A stretch of DNA of 64,000 bases from Oscillospiraceae bacterium (GCA_022009755.1 CP091722.1:256001-320000); one strand, 5' to 3'. Positions 27,204 through 35,643 are shown, counted from the first letter of the stretch. Made by a program: numbers and translations. The notes: a model not told the origin generated them from the sequence alone.

Positions 27204-28530
27204 TAATTTAAAATTACTGCGTTACAACACTGGCACAGATAAACAGGTGCTAATCCAGTTCAAAAATGAATTTTCCGCTGTGATATTTAACGCAACTATT
27301 GTTGCATACAGCCGAAGTGCTGTGGCTGACTTGGTATCTGTTCATAAGAACCTATATATCATAGATCCCCAAACTCATATTTATCAGCAGAGTATTGATG
27401 ATGTGAAAACTCAAAGCAAGTCTGGGGAATATGTGATAAAAAAATCCGTCAGCCAATACCTTGATGAACTCCCACCCGAATTAAAGCGCGAATTCATTGA
27501 TCGAAACGGTTGCTTACCAGTTTCGGTTATTTCATCCCACATGGACAGTCTCATAGATGCTGTATACAGCTTTGAAACATCATATGTAAATCAGTATGTG
27601 AAGTCAAAGGAATATGATAAGTATCTCGAATTTGCACAAATAGGACCAAAGGCTATGGCGGTTATTGCTCCTTATTTTATGATTAAATCGTCCTATACGG
27701 ATATCGAGATTAACGACTGGATTACTCTGAATGCTGAGGTTGCTAAGAAATTCGTTCAAAAAAACAATGATTCCTACTCTGTAGGTGTGCAAATTGTGCT
27801 TGATAAGCAGATCCTTGTTAAAGAAGGCTTGGTAGAACAACTATGCAAAGCTTATCAAGGGATCAATGCGGAGTATGCTTTTATTTGGATAGATGAATTT
27901 GACCTTTTTGAAACAACGAATGCGCATCGCAGTGCCTTTAAAGCGTTACTGATAGGACTGACGAATTTGAAGATGAAACCGATTATGGCATATGGCGGGT
28001 ATGATGCAATTTTGCTTTGTCATAAAGATATCTCATATAGAATGTATGGTGTAGCGCAATCTGTTGGATATGGGGAAAATCGTGCGGTAACTCCAGTTGG
28101 AGGAGGGCTTCCAGTTAATAAATACTATTTTTATCCTTTGCATGATCGTCTTAAAATGTCAGATACCAGTAGTATCTTAAAAAGTCAAAGATTCTTTTCA
28201 ATGGATCCGCAAAAGGCGAGCGAGTTATTCTATTCGACAATATGTAATTGCAAACAATGCAAAAGCGTCATCAAGAACAATATTAATAATTTTAATTTAT
28301 ATAATGATGCAATAGACTTCACAATGAAGAATGGCATAAAGAGAAACCGACCAACCACTGAAGCAACATTGATTGCGGCGAAGCACTTCATGTATTCGAA
28401 AGTTAGAGAATGGGAGTCTCTCGAGCATGCAAGTTTCGCCGACTTAAAGAAAGAACTTGTAAGCAATTACCGAACATATAGTTCTGATAAATTGCAATCA
28501 ATAAGTGATTGGTGTGAAATTTATGACTGA
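27196..28530 (+). CDS. TGT/DpdA-like TIM-barrel protein with CxCxxC zinc site (candidate)
   Basis: 444 residues. Cys350, Cys352 and Cys355 (CNCKQC) with His397 (AAKHFMY) form a CxCxxC...H pattern like the zinc site of tRNA-guanine transglycosylases and the DNA-modifying paralogue DpdA. The Cys-His gap (41 residues between) is longer than the 20-30 usual. Candidate acidic residues are in YIIDPQT (Asp58) and FIWIDEFD (Asp233, Asp236). AYGGYD, GYGENRAV and PVGGGLPV fit barrel loops. GTG 27196 after GGAGG. The assignment is by pattern only. No 7-deazaguanine synthesis genes lie in the window. It sits between the PD-(D/E)XK and SIR2 genes with 8-base overlaps on both sides. Confidence 0.5.
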   Translation: MDNNLKLLRYNTGTDKQVLIQFKNEFSAVIFNATIVAYSRSAVADLVSVHKNLYIIDPQTHIYQQSIDDVKTQSKSGEYVIKKSVSQYLDELPPELKREFIDRNGCLPVSVISSHMDSLIDAVYSFETSYVNQYVKSKEYDKYLEFAQIGPKAMAVIAPYFMIKSSYTDIEINDWITLNAEVAKKFVQKNNDSYSVGVQIVLDKQILVKEGLVEQLCKAYQGINAEYAFIWIDEFDLFETTNAHRSAFKALLIGLTNLKMKPIMAYGGYDAILLCHKDISYRMYGVAQSVGYGENRAVTPVGGGLPVNKYYFYPLHDRLKMSDTSSILKSQRFFSMDPQKASELFYSTICNCKQCKSVIKNNINNFNLYNDAIDFTMKNGIKRNRPTTEATLIAAKHFMYSKVREWESLEHASFADLKKELVSNYRTYSSDKLQSISDWCEIYD

Positions 28531-29740
28531 AGAAGGTAGAAATGTTTTTATAACCGGCGCAGGTTTTTCAGCATCAGCAAAGCTCCCGATACAGGATAAA
28601 ATACTGCGGGAGATGATGTCACCAACAAGCGATGACATATTATCTTACACCCCTGAGTCAGAAAGCGTAAAGTTTCTGATAGCATATATTAATGTTGGTC
28701 TATATCTGCTCGAAAACTATACTGCTATTGACAGCACAAAACAGTCGGATTTGTTCCTACAGTATAAAAAAGATGAATTCTTGTTAGACGAAACTTCAAG
28801 TAAACTGGTTGATCGGTATGTACAACTACAAAAAATCAAAGAATCTGTGCGCGAAGCATTGATTTCGTCAGAAATTCAGATTAGTTTGGAGGATGTATTT
28901 ACTTCGTTCGATAAAAGCTATCAGAGTAAGGAGTATTTTCATAAATACTCCTATCATACAACGGACGATATAAATGAGCATATCATCAGGTTGTTTGTCT
29001 ATTACTTTTGTAAATGCGGAAAGAAGCACAGTTATGACAGCCCTGATTATATTGCCTTTTGCAACTACATAAGACATCTTCCCAATGTGTCTATCATTTC
29101 AACAAATTGGGACGTGCTCATAGAGGAATACTTCACCCGACAAAAGATTTTATATGATCTTTGCTTAAATGAGCCTTACTATTATAAGGGGCGTTCAACA
29201 AAAAAGGCGAGTAAGCAAAAGTTAAATTTAATAAAATTGCATGGATCAATTAACTGGGTAAAGTGTTTAAGTTGCGGAACAATACAGATAGTTGAACACA
29301 AAAAATGTGGAGATTTTCTTTTTGATGACGGAAAAACTGAAAAGTGCATGGCATGTCAAAAAGAAATTGAAAAAGGCTGTTTGTTGCAATCGCAAATAAT
29401 CACCCCTACTATGATGAAATCAATAAATAGTCAATTGTACAGTAATTTGTGGGCAGCAGCAAGGCGTGATTTGCGTGCCGCAAAAAAAGTTACATTTATC
29501 GGTTATTCATTGCCAACAGCTGACTTTGAATTGAGATATTTACTTCATCGAACGATTCCGTCGGGTGTTCCGATTGATGTGGTGCTTTATCATGATGATG
29601 ATCCTTCTCAAACCGATAAAGATAACTTAAAGCGGCTTTTGCCTGAAAAGCGATATCGGGATTTCTTTACAAAAAATAAATTGACCTTTTATTATGATGG
29701 ATTTGGAGCGTACTTCCGTAATGCGATTTCAAAACAGTAA
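28523..29740 (+). CDS. SIR2-family protein
   Basis: 405 residues from ATG 28523 (a GTG at 28505 is an alternative). NAD-binding motifs: FITGAGFSAS near the N-terminus, STNWD, IKLHGSINW with the catalytic-type His, and FIGYSLPTADFELRYLL near the end. A Cys-rich insert (CLSCG ... EKCMACQKE) forms a zinc ribbon. This layout matches defence SIR2 proteins, several of which deplete NAD+ on phage infection (Thoeris ThsA, DSR, SIR2-APAZ). Last gene of the overlapping cluster. NADase or deacetylase activity cannot be decided from sequence, but the setting favours an NAD-consuming effector. Confidence 0.85.
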   Translation: MTEEGRNVFITGAGFSASAKLPIQDKILREMMSPTSDDILSYTPESESVKFLIAYINVGLYLLENYTAIDSTKQSDLFLQYKKDEFLLDETSSKLVDRYVQLQKIKESVREALISSEIQISLEDVFTSFDKSYQSKEYFHKYSYHTTDDINEHIIRLFVYYFCKCGKKHSYDSPDYIAFCNYIRHLPNVSIISTNWDVLIEEYFTRQKILYDLCLNEPYYYKGRSTKKASKQKLNLIKLHGSINWVKCLSCGTIQIVEHKKCGDFLFDDGKTEKCMACQKEIEKGCLLQSQIITPTMMKSINSQLYSNLWAAARRDLRAAKKVTFIGYSLPTADFELRYLLHRTIPSGVPIDVVLYHDDDPSQTDKDNLKRLLPEKRYRDFFTKNKLTFYYDGFGAYFRNAISKQ

Positions 29741-29757
29741 TGCCGAAGCTAAGAGCT

Positions 29758-29961
29758 TTATTGCTGAACATATAACTTTTTGCCTTTTCCCCTCGCAGTA
29801 GTCAAAAAATAAGTCTTGGTGGAGAAACTTAGTTTTTTCACGCTAAGCGGTGGTTGTTTACTACATTTCATCTTTGAAACTCTGAATAAATCGGGATTTT
29901 TACAGTTGCCCGGATGGTTTTTATAGCTCACATATACTCTAACGGAATATCGTGTCTTCAT
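29758..29961 (-). CDS. Small basic hypothetical protein
   Basis: 67 residues, strongly basic (TTARGKGKKLYVQQ at the end), no recognised domain. Kept because ATG 29961 has a clean CGGAGG site at proper spacing. Convergent with the SIR2 gene. The rest of 29741-30147 is AT-rich with no other feature that I can name except the ribosome site of the next gene. Confidence 0.4.
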   Translation of the reverse strand: MKTRYSVRVYVSYKNHPGNCKNPDLFRVSKMKCSKQPPLSVKKLSFSTKTYFLTTARGKGKKLYVQQ

Positions 29962-30147
29962 CTTGATTTACCTCCGAGTATTTTTAATTATTTTACCCGA
30001 AAAGCATGAAAACAAAAATTGTCATTGTTTATTGTAAAGAAACAGACAGCTATAATCGAATGTGCGTTTTTAAAATATCATACAATGTACTGTATTTCGG
30101 ACAGTTGTTATGATAAAATAAAAACATAAATTCGAGGAGGCAGGTTT

Positions 30148-31047
30148 ATGGCGAACAAAATCAAATTCACACCAGAACAGTTGTCGGAACTGCAATCATT
30201 TTTTCAGCAAAACGCTTTTACGGCAAATATGGCACTGGAACGAGAGCACAATTCCGAAGGCGAACAGGCTGAAGCTTTTGTTCGCGCCAAAAAGATTTTC
30301 GGAGAATATTGGCTCGGAAATCTGCGTCCGCTCGGTGTAAACCGAAAGATGAAAAACTTTTCAAAAGACTATCCGGTAAACTTTTTGGAGAATGCCGACG
30401 CGGACTATTTTTCCGAAGAAATTTCAAAAATCTATACAAACCCCGAAATGTTGAACAGGTACATAGACCGATTTTTTGAAATGTATGAAGAATCGGTTAT
30501 GCTTGGGCTTGATTGCTATGCAAAATCCGTCGGCAAAGAGGTTGATGGACTTACGGATGAGGAAATACATACTGTTGTGGAAAAGGTCGCCGGAGTGATT
30601 GACGAGACGCTGATTGAAACGGTTATGCAAGGTCAACAGGTTTCGGAAATTTTCGGCATCTCAAAAAAGATTCCGCAGCACGAGGATTTTTCGGAGCAGT
30701 TAAATCAAGATAAAATCAACTTCTACAACAAGTGGACCCATTGCAAAACCAAGCTCGGCGCGCCGCTCTTTTTCAGCGAGTTATCGGAGGACGAATCTAC
30801 AAACATTGAGGGGGTAAAAAACTTTTTCGCAAATGATCCTGCTGAAGAACAGCGGTATATTTTCCTGCGTGATGAGTTTGCAAAAACCTTAAACAGTACC
30901 GATAAAGAAATATATTATCTTTCGGAAAAAGGACTTACTCAAAAAGAAATTGCCGATCGGATCGGTTATAAAACCCACAGCGCGGTCAGCAAGCGGATGA
31001 AAATAATGAATAAGGATTTTAAAAAATTCATAGGCTTTGAAAACTGA
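30148..31047 (+). CDS. Sigma-70-like / HTH regulator of the element
   Basis: 299 residues. The C-terminal 45 residues (TDKEIYYLSEKGLTQKEIADRIGYKTHSAVSKRM) are a region-4-type helix-turn-helix; the N-terminal 240 are helical and not recognised, with no clear sigma region 2. ATG 30148 after GAGGAGG. Followed by a strong terminator, so probably a single-gene unit. It may control the element's transfer or cargo genes. Confidence 0.65.
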   Translation: MANKIKFTPEQLSELQSFFQQNAFTANMALEREHNSEGEQAEAFVRAKKIFGEYWLGNLRPLGVNRKMKNFSKDYPVNFLENADADYFSEEISKIYTNPEMLNRYIDRFFEMYEESVMLGLDCYAKSVGKEVDGLTDEEIHTVVEKVAGVIDETLIETVMQGQQVSEIFGISKKIPQHEDFSEQLNQDKINFYNKWTHCKTKLGAPLFFSELSEDESTNIEGVKNFFANDPAEEQRYIFLRDEFAKTLNSTDKEIYYLSEKGLTQKEIADRIGYKTHSAVSKRMKIMNKDFKKFIGFEN

Positions 31048-31061
31048 ATAAGTAAAAATCT

Positions 31062-31100
31062 ACGGCGTTGTTCCCCCAAAAGGAGCACCGCCGTTTTTTT
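31062..31100 (+). terminator. Intrinsic terminator after the sigma-like gene
   Basis: ACGGCG/CGCCGT outer stem with inner TCC/GGA, A-rich loop, then T7 (31094-31100). Confidence 0.85.
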
Positions 31101-31227
31101 ATATCCGAAAATATTTTTTTAAAAAGCCTAAAAAAATTGTTGTCAAAAACACAGGAACATTTTTTTCGTTTTTTTCGCTTTGTACTGTATATGGATAGAA
31201 AAAAATTTTAACCGGGAGGAAATCAAA

Positions 31228-31662
31228 TTGAACGAAACCAGACAAAGCACAGAAAAGAGATTTTCGGAAGCCGCTTCCGAAAATACGAAAAAACGCGGAA
31301 GACCTACCGTTTACAAGCGTGACCACATGGAAGGCATAGGCAGAGATTTAGAAATATTTGACGGGCGCACGCACAGAACTCATGTCAACCAATACTACCG
31401 TGCCGCTGTATTCGGAATTTTAGAGGAACACAAAGAAATACCCTATCTTGAAGAAGTTTTTAAGATAGGTCAGTGCTTATGTATTCAAAAGGATGAAATT
31501 ATAGAGCAGCTCGGACGAATGTATGCACAGGATGGATATAGCGAAGAAACCATCGTGGAGGCGGCAACGCTGGCAGCAAGATTTTATCACAACGGCAACA
31601 CCGTGAAAGAAATAGCGGCATATTTACGGCGCGTCAGAAAAGCAAAAAGCTGGGATGTTTAA
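31228..31662 (+). CDS. AT-hook-containing hypothetical protein
   Basis: 144 residues. Near the N-terminus KKRGRPTVYKR has the RGRP core of an AT-hook, suggesting DNA binding; the rest is helical (EEVFKIGQCLCIQKDEIIEQ, VKEIAAYLRRVRKAK). TTG start at 31228 chosen because GGGAGGAAATCAAA precedes it directly; an in-frame start at 31180 is weaker. Its 5' coding part contains a perfect palindrome (31261-31283) that recurs just after its stop (31667-31687), so it may bind there. Lies upstream of the oriT-like region. Confidence 0.6.
   Translation: MNETRQSTEKRFSEAASENTKKRGRPTVYKRDHMEGIGRDLEIFDGRTHRTHVNQYYRAAVFGILEEHKEIPYLEEVFKIGQCLCIQKDEIIEQLGRMYAQDGYSEETIVEAATLAARFYHNGNTVKEIAAYLRRVRKAKSWDV
31261..31283. 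repeat. Palindrome, copy 1 (possible parS or operator)
   Basis: TTTTCGGAAG-CCG-CTTCCGAAAA, perfect 10-bp arms, inside the coding start of the AT-hook gene (encodes FSEAASEN). Confidence 0.65.
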
Positions 31663-31666
31663 TGTA

Positions 31667-31687
31667 TTTCGGAAACCGCTTCCGAAA
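31667..31687. repeat. Palindrome, copy 2 (possible parS or operator)
   Basis: TTTCGGAA-ACCGC-TTCCGAAA, 8-bp perfect arms, same core as copy 1, starting 4 bases after the AT-hook gene stop. Confidence 0.65.
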
Positions 31688-31701
31688 AGGAATAATATCG
31701 G
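31685..31701 (+). repeat. 17-bp repeat shared with fic promoter region
   Basis: AAAAGGAATAATATCGG, exact copy of 19356-19372. The copies bracket the 12.3-kb cargo block. Here only the single site is present, without the opposite arm. Confidence 0.7.
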
Positions 31702-31797
31702 ATCGGCTAAAAAGTCTGTCTTTTATTATATAAAATTTCAGAAAAGAGGTAATGCCCATGATTGTATTATTTTAATCCGAAGATTAGCGGCACAGGT

Positions 31798-31925
31798 TTA
31801 GCAAGCACTGAATTTGGGTGCACCAAATTCTACTTGCTTGCAAATGGCATTGCATTAGCAAGCATCGCGTTTGGGTGCACACACCGCAAACACACTTGTT
31901 AGGGGTAGCTTTCCGCGCCCCCTAA
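31798..31925 (+). other. oriT-like repeat region
   Basis: TTAGCAAGCA and TTTGGGTGCAC each occur twice, 57 bases apart (31798/31855 and 31813/31870). The first unit folds into a strong hairpin: GCAAGCA ... TGCTTGC outside, GAATTTGG/CCAAATTC inside. Downstream, TTAGGGG (31899-31905) and CCCCTAA (31919-31925) flank CTTTCCGCG. Position directly before MobC-like genes and this repeat layout are typical of transfer origins. The nick site is not identified. Confidence 0.6.
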
Positions 31926-31942
31926 AACCCCGAAAAGGAAGG

Positions 31943-32308
31943 ATGGTAATTATCGAAAAAAGAACAGAAAGAATTAAGTTTTGGTTGACAGATAAGGAGT
32001 TAAAGCAAATCGACGGTAAAGCTAAAAGGCTCGGTATGAATCGTTCAGAATATATCCGTCATCTCATTGCAAATTGTAAGCTTGTACACACGCCTAACAT
32101 TGATTACGAGCGCTATTATAACCGACTTAAATGTATCAGCGATGAAATAAACCACCACTTAATTGTTCTGAATCAAATCGGAACATTGGAGGAGCCGCGG
32201 TTTAATCATCTCTGCGAAGACGCAGTCAAAACAGCAAAAGAATTATCTGATGAGCTGACCGAAAAGCTTGACATTGAAATTGAAAAGTCAAAGGAGATGA
32301 ACACTTGA
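31943..32308 (+). CDS. MobC-like relaxosome protein
   Basis: 121 residues. N-terminal ribbon-helix-helix-like segment RIKFWLTDKELKQIDGKAKR followed by GMNRSEYIRHLI, then a coiled helical tail. These features match MobC/relaxosome accessory proteins that bind oriT. ATG 31943 directly after AAAGGAAGG. The next gene starts within its stop (TTGA overlap). A relaxase would be expected next but is absent. Confidence 0.7.
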   Translation: MVIIEKRTERIKFWLTDKELKQIDGKAKRLGMNRSEYIRHLIANCKLVHTPNIDYERYYNRLKCISDEINHHLIVLNQIGTLEEPRFNHLCEDAVKTAKELSDELTEKLDIEIEKSKEMNT

Positions 32309-32649
32309 GAAACGGAAAGCACTATGTCCACGTTCGGATGACAAAATCCGAAAAAAACAATTTTTTAAAGCTCAGTAAACTGTGCAACGCCCCTGAGAAA
32401 ACAGTTCTGTATTGGCTTGTAAACGATATGATTGTCAACGAAAAACCACCCGAAATCTTTTTCAAAATCACGAAGTTGCTTTTAAGGCTTCAAACCAATA
32501 TCGATCACATTTGGCTCGGTCACAACAATTTATCCGAAACAACCAAGCACAAATATCACAGGTTTTCAAAGGAGCTTAATGACTGCGATTGCGAAATCAC
32601 TTTCAAAGGATTATTCGCAGACGCACATTACGGTGAAAACCGTAAGTAA
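32305..32649 (+). CDS. Small RHH-like mobilization-associated protein
   Basis: 114 residues from a TTG start that overlaps the previous stop by four bases; AAAGGAG 8 bases upstream. The segment YVHVRMTKSEKNNFLKLSKL is again like a ribbon-helix-helix DNA-binding domain; the C-terminal half is helical with CDCE. Probably a second accessory protein for oriT or plasmid-like maintenance. Not recognised more precisely. Confidence 0.55.
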   Translation: MRNGKHYVHVRMTKSEKNNFLKLSKLCNAPEKTVLYWLVNDMIVNEKPPEIFFKITKLLLRLQTNIDHIWLGHNNLSETTKHKYHRFSKELNDCDCEITFKGLFADAHYGENRK

Positions 32650-32670
32650 CAACATTGAAAGGCAGTAATT

Positions 32671-32772
32671 ATGACACAAGCAAACCAAACTGCCGTTTCA
32701 AGCATATTTTTCTATACACTCTTTTTTACAAAGGAAACGGCAGACAAAGAAAAATTAAGGAGATTTTTATAA
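32671..32772 (+). CDS. 33-residue ORF overlapping the parB start
   Basis: ATG 32671 after GAAAGGCAG, ends TAA at 32770-32772 sharing one base with the ParB ATG (TAATG). It has a hydrophobic middle (SSIFFYTLFFTK) and a charged tail (ETADKEKLRRFL). Probably coupled to parB translation; could be a real micropeptide or a leader. Confidence 0.4.
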   Translation: MTQANQTAVSSIFFYTLFFTKETADKEKLRRFL

Positions 32773-33659
32773 TGAAGAAAGAAACCGAAATGTCTGCCGA
32801 AAAGGTAGTAAAACAACCTAAACCGAAGCTTATGAGCATTAAGCTTGAAAAGCTTCACCCATTCCGCAATCATCCGTACAAAGTAATAGATGATGAGTCC
32901 ATGGCAGAGTTGCTCGAAAGCATAAAGCAATACGGAATGTTAAACCGCATTATCGTCCGTCCGCTTGAGGATAAACAGGACGAATACGAAATTATATCCG
33001 GACACCGCAGAGTACACGCCGCCGAGCTTCTTGGAATGAATGAAGTCCCGGCGGTTGTTCATTTTATCGACCGTGACCAAGCCACGATTTTAATGGTAGA
33101 TTCAAACTGTCAGCGTGAAAACCTATCTCTTATGGAAAAAGCGCGGTCTTATAGAATGAAGCTTGATGCGATTAAGCACCAAGGCACTTCTCGACAGAAT
33201 GTCGAGAAGTCAGAAGTGAGTGCGGAGTTGATTTCAGAAAATGACAGCGGAAGAACTGTGCAGCGCCTAATTCGTTTGACCTATCTAATGCCCGAACTTC
33301 AAGAATATGTAGATAACGGCAAGATGAAAATGCTGCCTGCTTACGAATTATCTTTCTTAAATGAAGACGCGCAAAGAGATGTTATCGACCGCATTGATGA
33401 AACGGAAAGCTTTCCGTCACACGCACAGGCCCGCCGTATGCGCGCCGCTTTTGAAGAAGGCAAGCTTGACTACGATACCGTGACCGAAATCATGGCGGAG
33501 GTTAAGCCCAATCAGGTGGAAAAGCTGAAAATCCCGATGAACGATATCAAGAAATATGCACCTGATTGCTCCACACCTAAGGAACTTTCCGACTTTATCA
33601 TTAAATTGATGAAGCAGGATTATGAGCGCAAATACCGTGACCGCGATGACTGTCGCTAA
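32772..33659 (+). CDS. ParB/Spo0J-family partition protein
   Basis: 295 residues from ATG 32772 (AAGGAG upstream); the longer frame to 32655 is rejected. ParB N-domain with HPFRNHPYKVIDDE, GMLNRIIVRPLE and the CTPase motif ISGHRRVHAAELLG, then NCQRENLSLMEKARSY and an HTH region. Such proteins stabilise plasmid-like intermediates of mobile elements. No ParA accompanies it here. The twin palindromes at 31261 and 31667 are candidate binding sites. Confidence 0.88.
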   Translation: MKKETEMSAEKVVKQPKPKLMSIKLEKLHPFRNHPYKVIDDESMAELLESIKQYGMLNRIIVRPLEDKQDEYEIISGHRRVHAAELLGMNEVPAVVHFIDRDQATILMVDSNCQRENLSLMEKARSYRMKLDAIKHQGTSRQNVEKSEVSAELISENDSGRTVQRLIRLTYLMPELQEYVDNGKMKMLPAYELSFLNEDAQRDVIDRIDETESFPSHAQARRMRAAFEEGKLDYDTVTEIMAEVKPNQVEKLKIPMNDIKKYAPDCSTPKELSDFIIKLMKQDYERKYRDRDDCR

Positions 33660-33685
33660 TCGCACATTTGCAAGGAGAAAAACGG

Positions 33686-33868
33686 ATGGGTAAAATAATG
33701 TCGAACGATCCTAAAATGTGCTATGCGGCACTCAAATTGATTGAGCAATTATACAAGGACGGACACATTCCGGCGTATATGTATCGCAACATTTTAAATG
33801 ATTATGCCGAAATCGTTGACCTTTCAAAATTTACAGTGGCAAAGGAGGAAAATGAATGTATGAAATAA
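33686..33868 (+). CDS. Small SHOCT-like protein before recombinase
   Basis: 60 residues, ATG 33686 after AAGGAG. The block ALKLIEQLYKDGHIPAYMYRNIL resembles short SHOCT-like helical pairs that often precede serine recombinases in clostridial elements. Its stop overlaps the recombinase start by 13 bases, implying coupling. Function unknown. Confidence 0.55.
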   Translation: MGKIMSNDPKMCYAALKLIEQLYKDGHIPAYMYRNILNDYAEIVDLSKFTVAKEENECMK

Positions 33869-35628
33869 ACCCAACACCCAAACGGGTTGTGATTTATGCC
33901 CGCGTTTCTACGGAACATGAGGCACAAATCAATGCTCTTGAAAATCAGCTTGACTGGTACAAGCCTATTTTGGAGATGCACAAGGAATGGCAGGTTGTGA
34001 ATTGGTACGTTGACAAAGGCATTACCGGCACATCCGCCGAAAAACGGCCGCAATTTATGCAGATGATATTCGATGCAAAATGCGGTAAGTTTGATATGAT
34101 TATCACCCGTGAGGTATCTCGTTTTGCGAGAAACACCGTTGATACGCTCAACTACACACGACTTTTGAAAACTCATAAGGTTGATGTCTACTTTATAAAC
34201 GATAATATCAAAACCTCGGACGGAGACGGAGAATTTCGACTGACCATTATGGCATCGCTTTCGCAGGATGAAAGTCGAAAGACCTCCGTCCGTGTAAAAG
34301 CCGGACAGCAAACCTCTATGGATAACGGTGTGTTCTACGGAAGCGGAAACATTCTCGGTTATAGGCGAAAAGAAACCATAGACGATAACAATAAAAAGCA
34401 TGTAGATTTTCTTGTTGAGCCGGAACAAGCCGAAACCGTAAAAATGATTTTCAGTATGTATCTTGACGGTCATGGGTTAATGCAAATCAAGAATGAATTG
34501 GAACGGCAAGGACGGCTGACGGCTATGGGAAAAACAAATTGGCATTGTACAGTAATCTCTCATGTCCTTAAAAATTCGTTCTACTGCGGCATTATCACTT
34601 ACCACAAGGAATATGTGCCGGACTTTCTCGTTCAAAAGAAAGTCAAAAATTACGGTGAAATTGAATTGACACAGGTAAAAGGCAGACACGAGCCGATTAT
34701 AACGGTTGAACAATATGAAAGGGTGCAAGCAATTATGAAAAGCAAAACAAAAGAGCCGAAAATCACACCAAACGGACGAAATTGTACCGGCAAAACTCTA
34801 CCGAAGGATATATGGGGCAGACTTCTTGTTTGCTCCTGCGGTCACGGCGTAAACCGTGTTCATTGGTCGGGCTCGGGAAAGGCGATGAAAATAGCATACC
34901 GTTGTCGCTCGGTAACTCAAAACGGAACCCCGGAAAACCGCAAGAAGAAGGGTTTGCCCTATGAGGGGTATTGCAATTCTCCGATGGTTCCTCGTTGGAA
35001 GCTTGAAATGATGGCAATGTATATTTTCAGAGAATTTCTTAATAATCGCGATGAGGTATTGGCGCTTGCCACATCAATGCTTGAAGCACACATCGACGAT
35101 GTGCCCGAAAGCGACAGTATGACGAGATATGCTTTGGAGTCAAAGCAAGCCGAGCTTGATAAAATGCAAAAGCGGATTGACCGGCTAATGGATATGCGAA
35201 TGGACGGAGAAATTACCGCAGATGTGTTCATGAAGCAAAGCACCGAAACGCAGGTGAAGATTGACTCCTTAAAAGATGAAATCGAAGCACTGATGCCGAA
35301 GAAGGAAGACACTGTCACAAATTACAGCGAGAAGCTGGAAATGCTCCGTTTTGCTCTTTCTCAGTACAATGCTCCCGAATACTTTGAAAACGGAATCCCC
35401 GAAAGCGTTATTGATGCCTATGTTGAGAAAATCGTTGTTTTTGAAGACCATTTTGAATGGTATCTGCGATTCGGCGGAAATGACCCGCTTAAATGCCGTG
35501 TGAACGGCAAGAAAGATGCAAACCCCGAGGTAATCTTCGGGGGCTCTTCCTCATCACTAACCGAATTAGAGAAACACAGGCTGCAATTAAGGAAAAGAAC
35601 CAATAAAATAGTGATGCAGGCAGCGTAA
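33856..35628 (+). CDS. Large serine recombinase (integrase)
   Basis: 590 residues. Catalytic domain begins VVIYARVSTE with nucleophile Ser18, then the GITGTSAEKRPQF and TREVSRFARNT (catalytic Arg) segments. Recombinase domain spans about residues 150-300. A zinc ribbon is made by CSCG and CRS ... CNS, and a long coiled coil lies near residues 430-500 (SKQAELDKMQKRIDRLMDMR). Integrates and excises the element. Full length and unbroken. Followed by two strong terminators. Confidence 0.95.
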   Translation: MYEINPTPKRVVIYARVSTEHEAQINALENQLDWYKPILEMHKEWQVVNWYVDKGITGTSAEKRPQFMQMIFDAKCGKFDMIITREVSRFARNTVDTLNYTRLLKTHKVDVYFINDNIKTSDGDGEFRLTIMASLSQDESRKTSVRVKAGQQTSMDNGVFYGSGNILGYRRKETIDDNNKKHVDFLVEPEQAETVKMIFSMYLDGHGLMQIKNELERQGRLTAMGKTNWHCTVISHVLKNSFYCGIITYHKEYVPDFLVQKKVKNYGEIELTQVKGRHEPIITVEQYERVQAIMKSKTKEPKITPNGRNCTGKTLPKDIWGRLLVCSCGHGVNRVHWSGSGKAMKIAYRCRSVTQNGTPENRKKKGLPYEGYCNSPMVPRWKLEMMAMYIFREFLNNRDEVLALATSMLEAHIDDVPESDSMTRYALESKQAELDKMQKRIDRLMDMRMDGEITADVFMKQSTETQVKIDSLKDEIEALMPKKEDTVTNYSEKLEMLRFALSQYNAPEYFENGIPESVIDAYVEKIVVFEDHFEWYLRFGGNDPLKCRVNGKKDANPEVIFGGSSSSLTELEKHRLQLRKRTNKIVMQAA

Positions 35629-35643
35629 GAAAAACAAATGATA

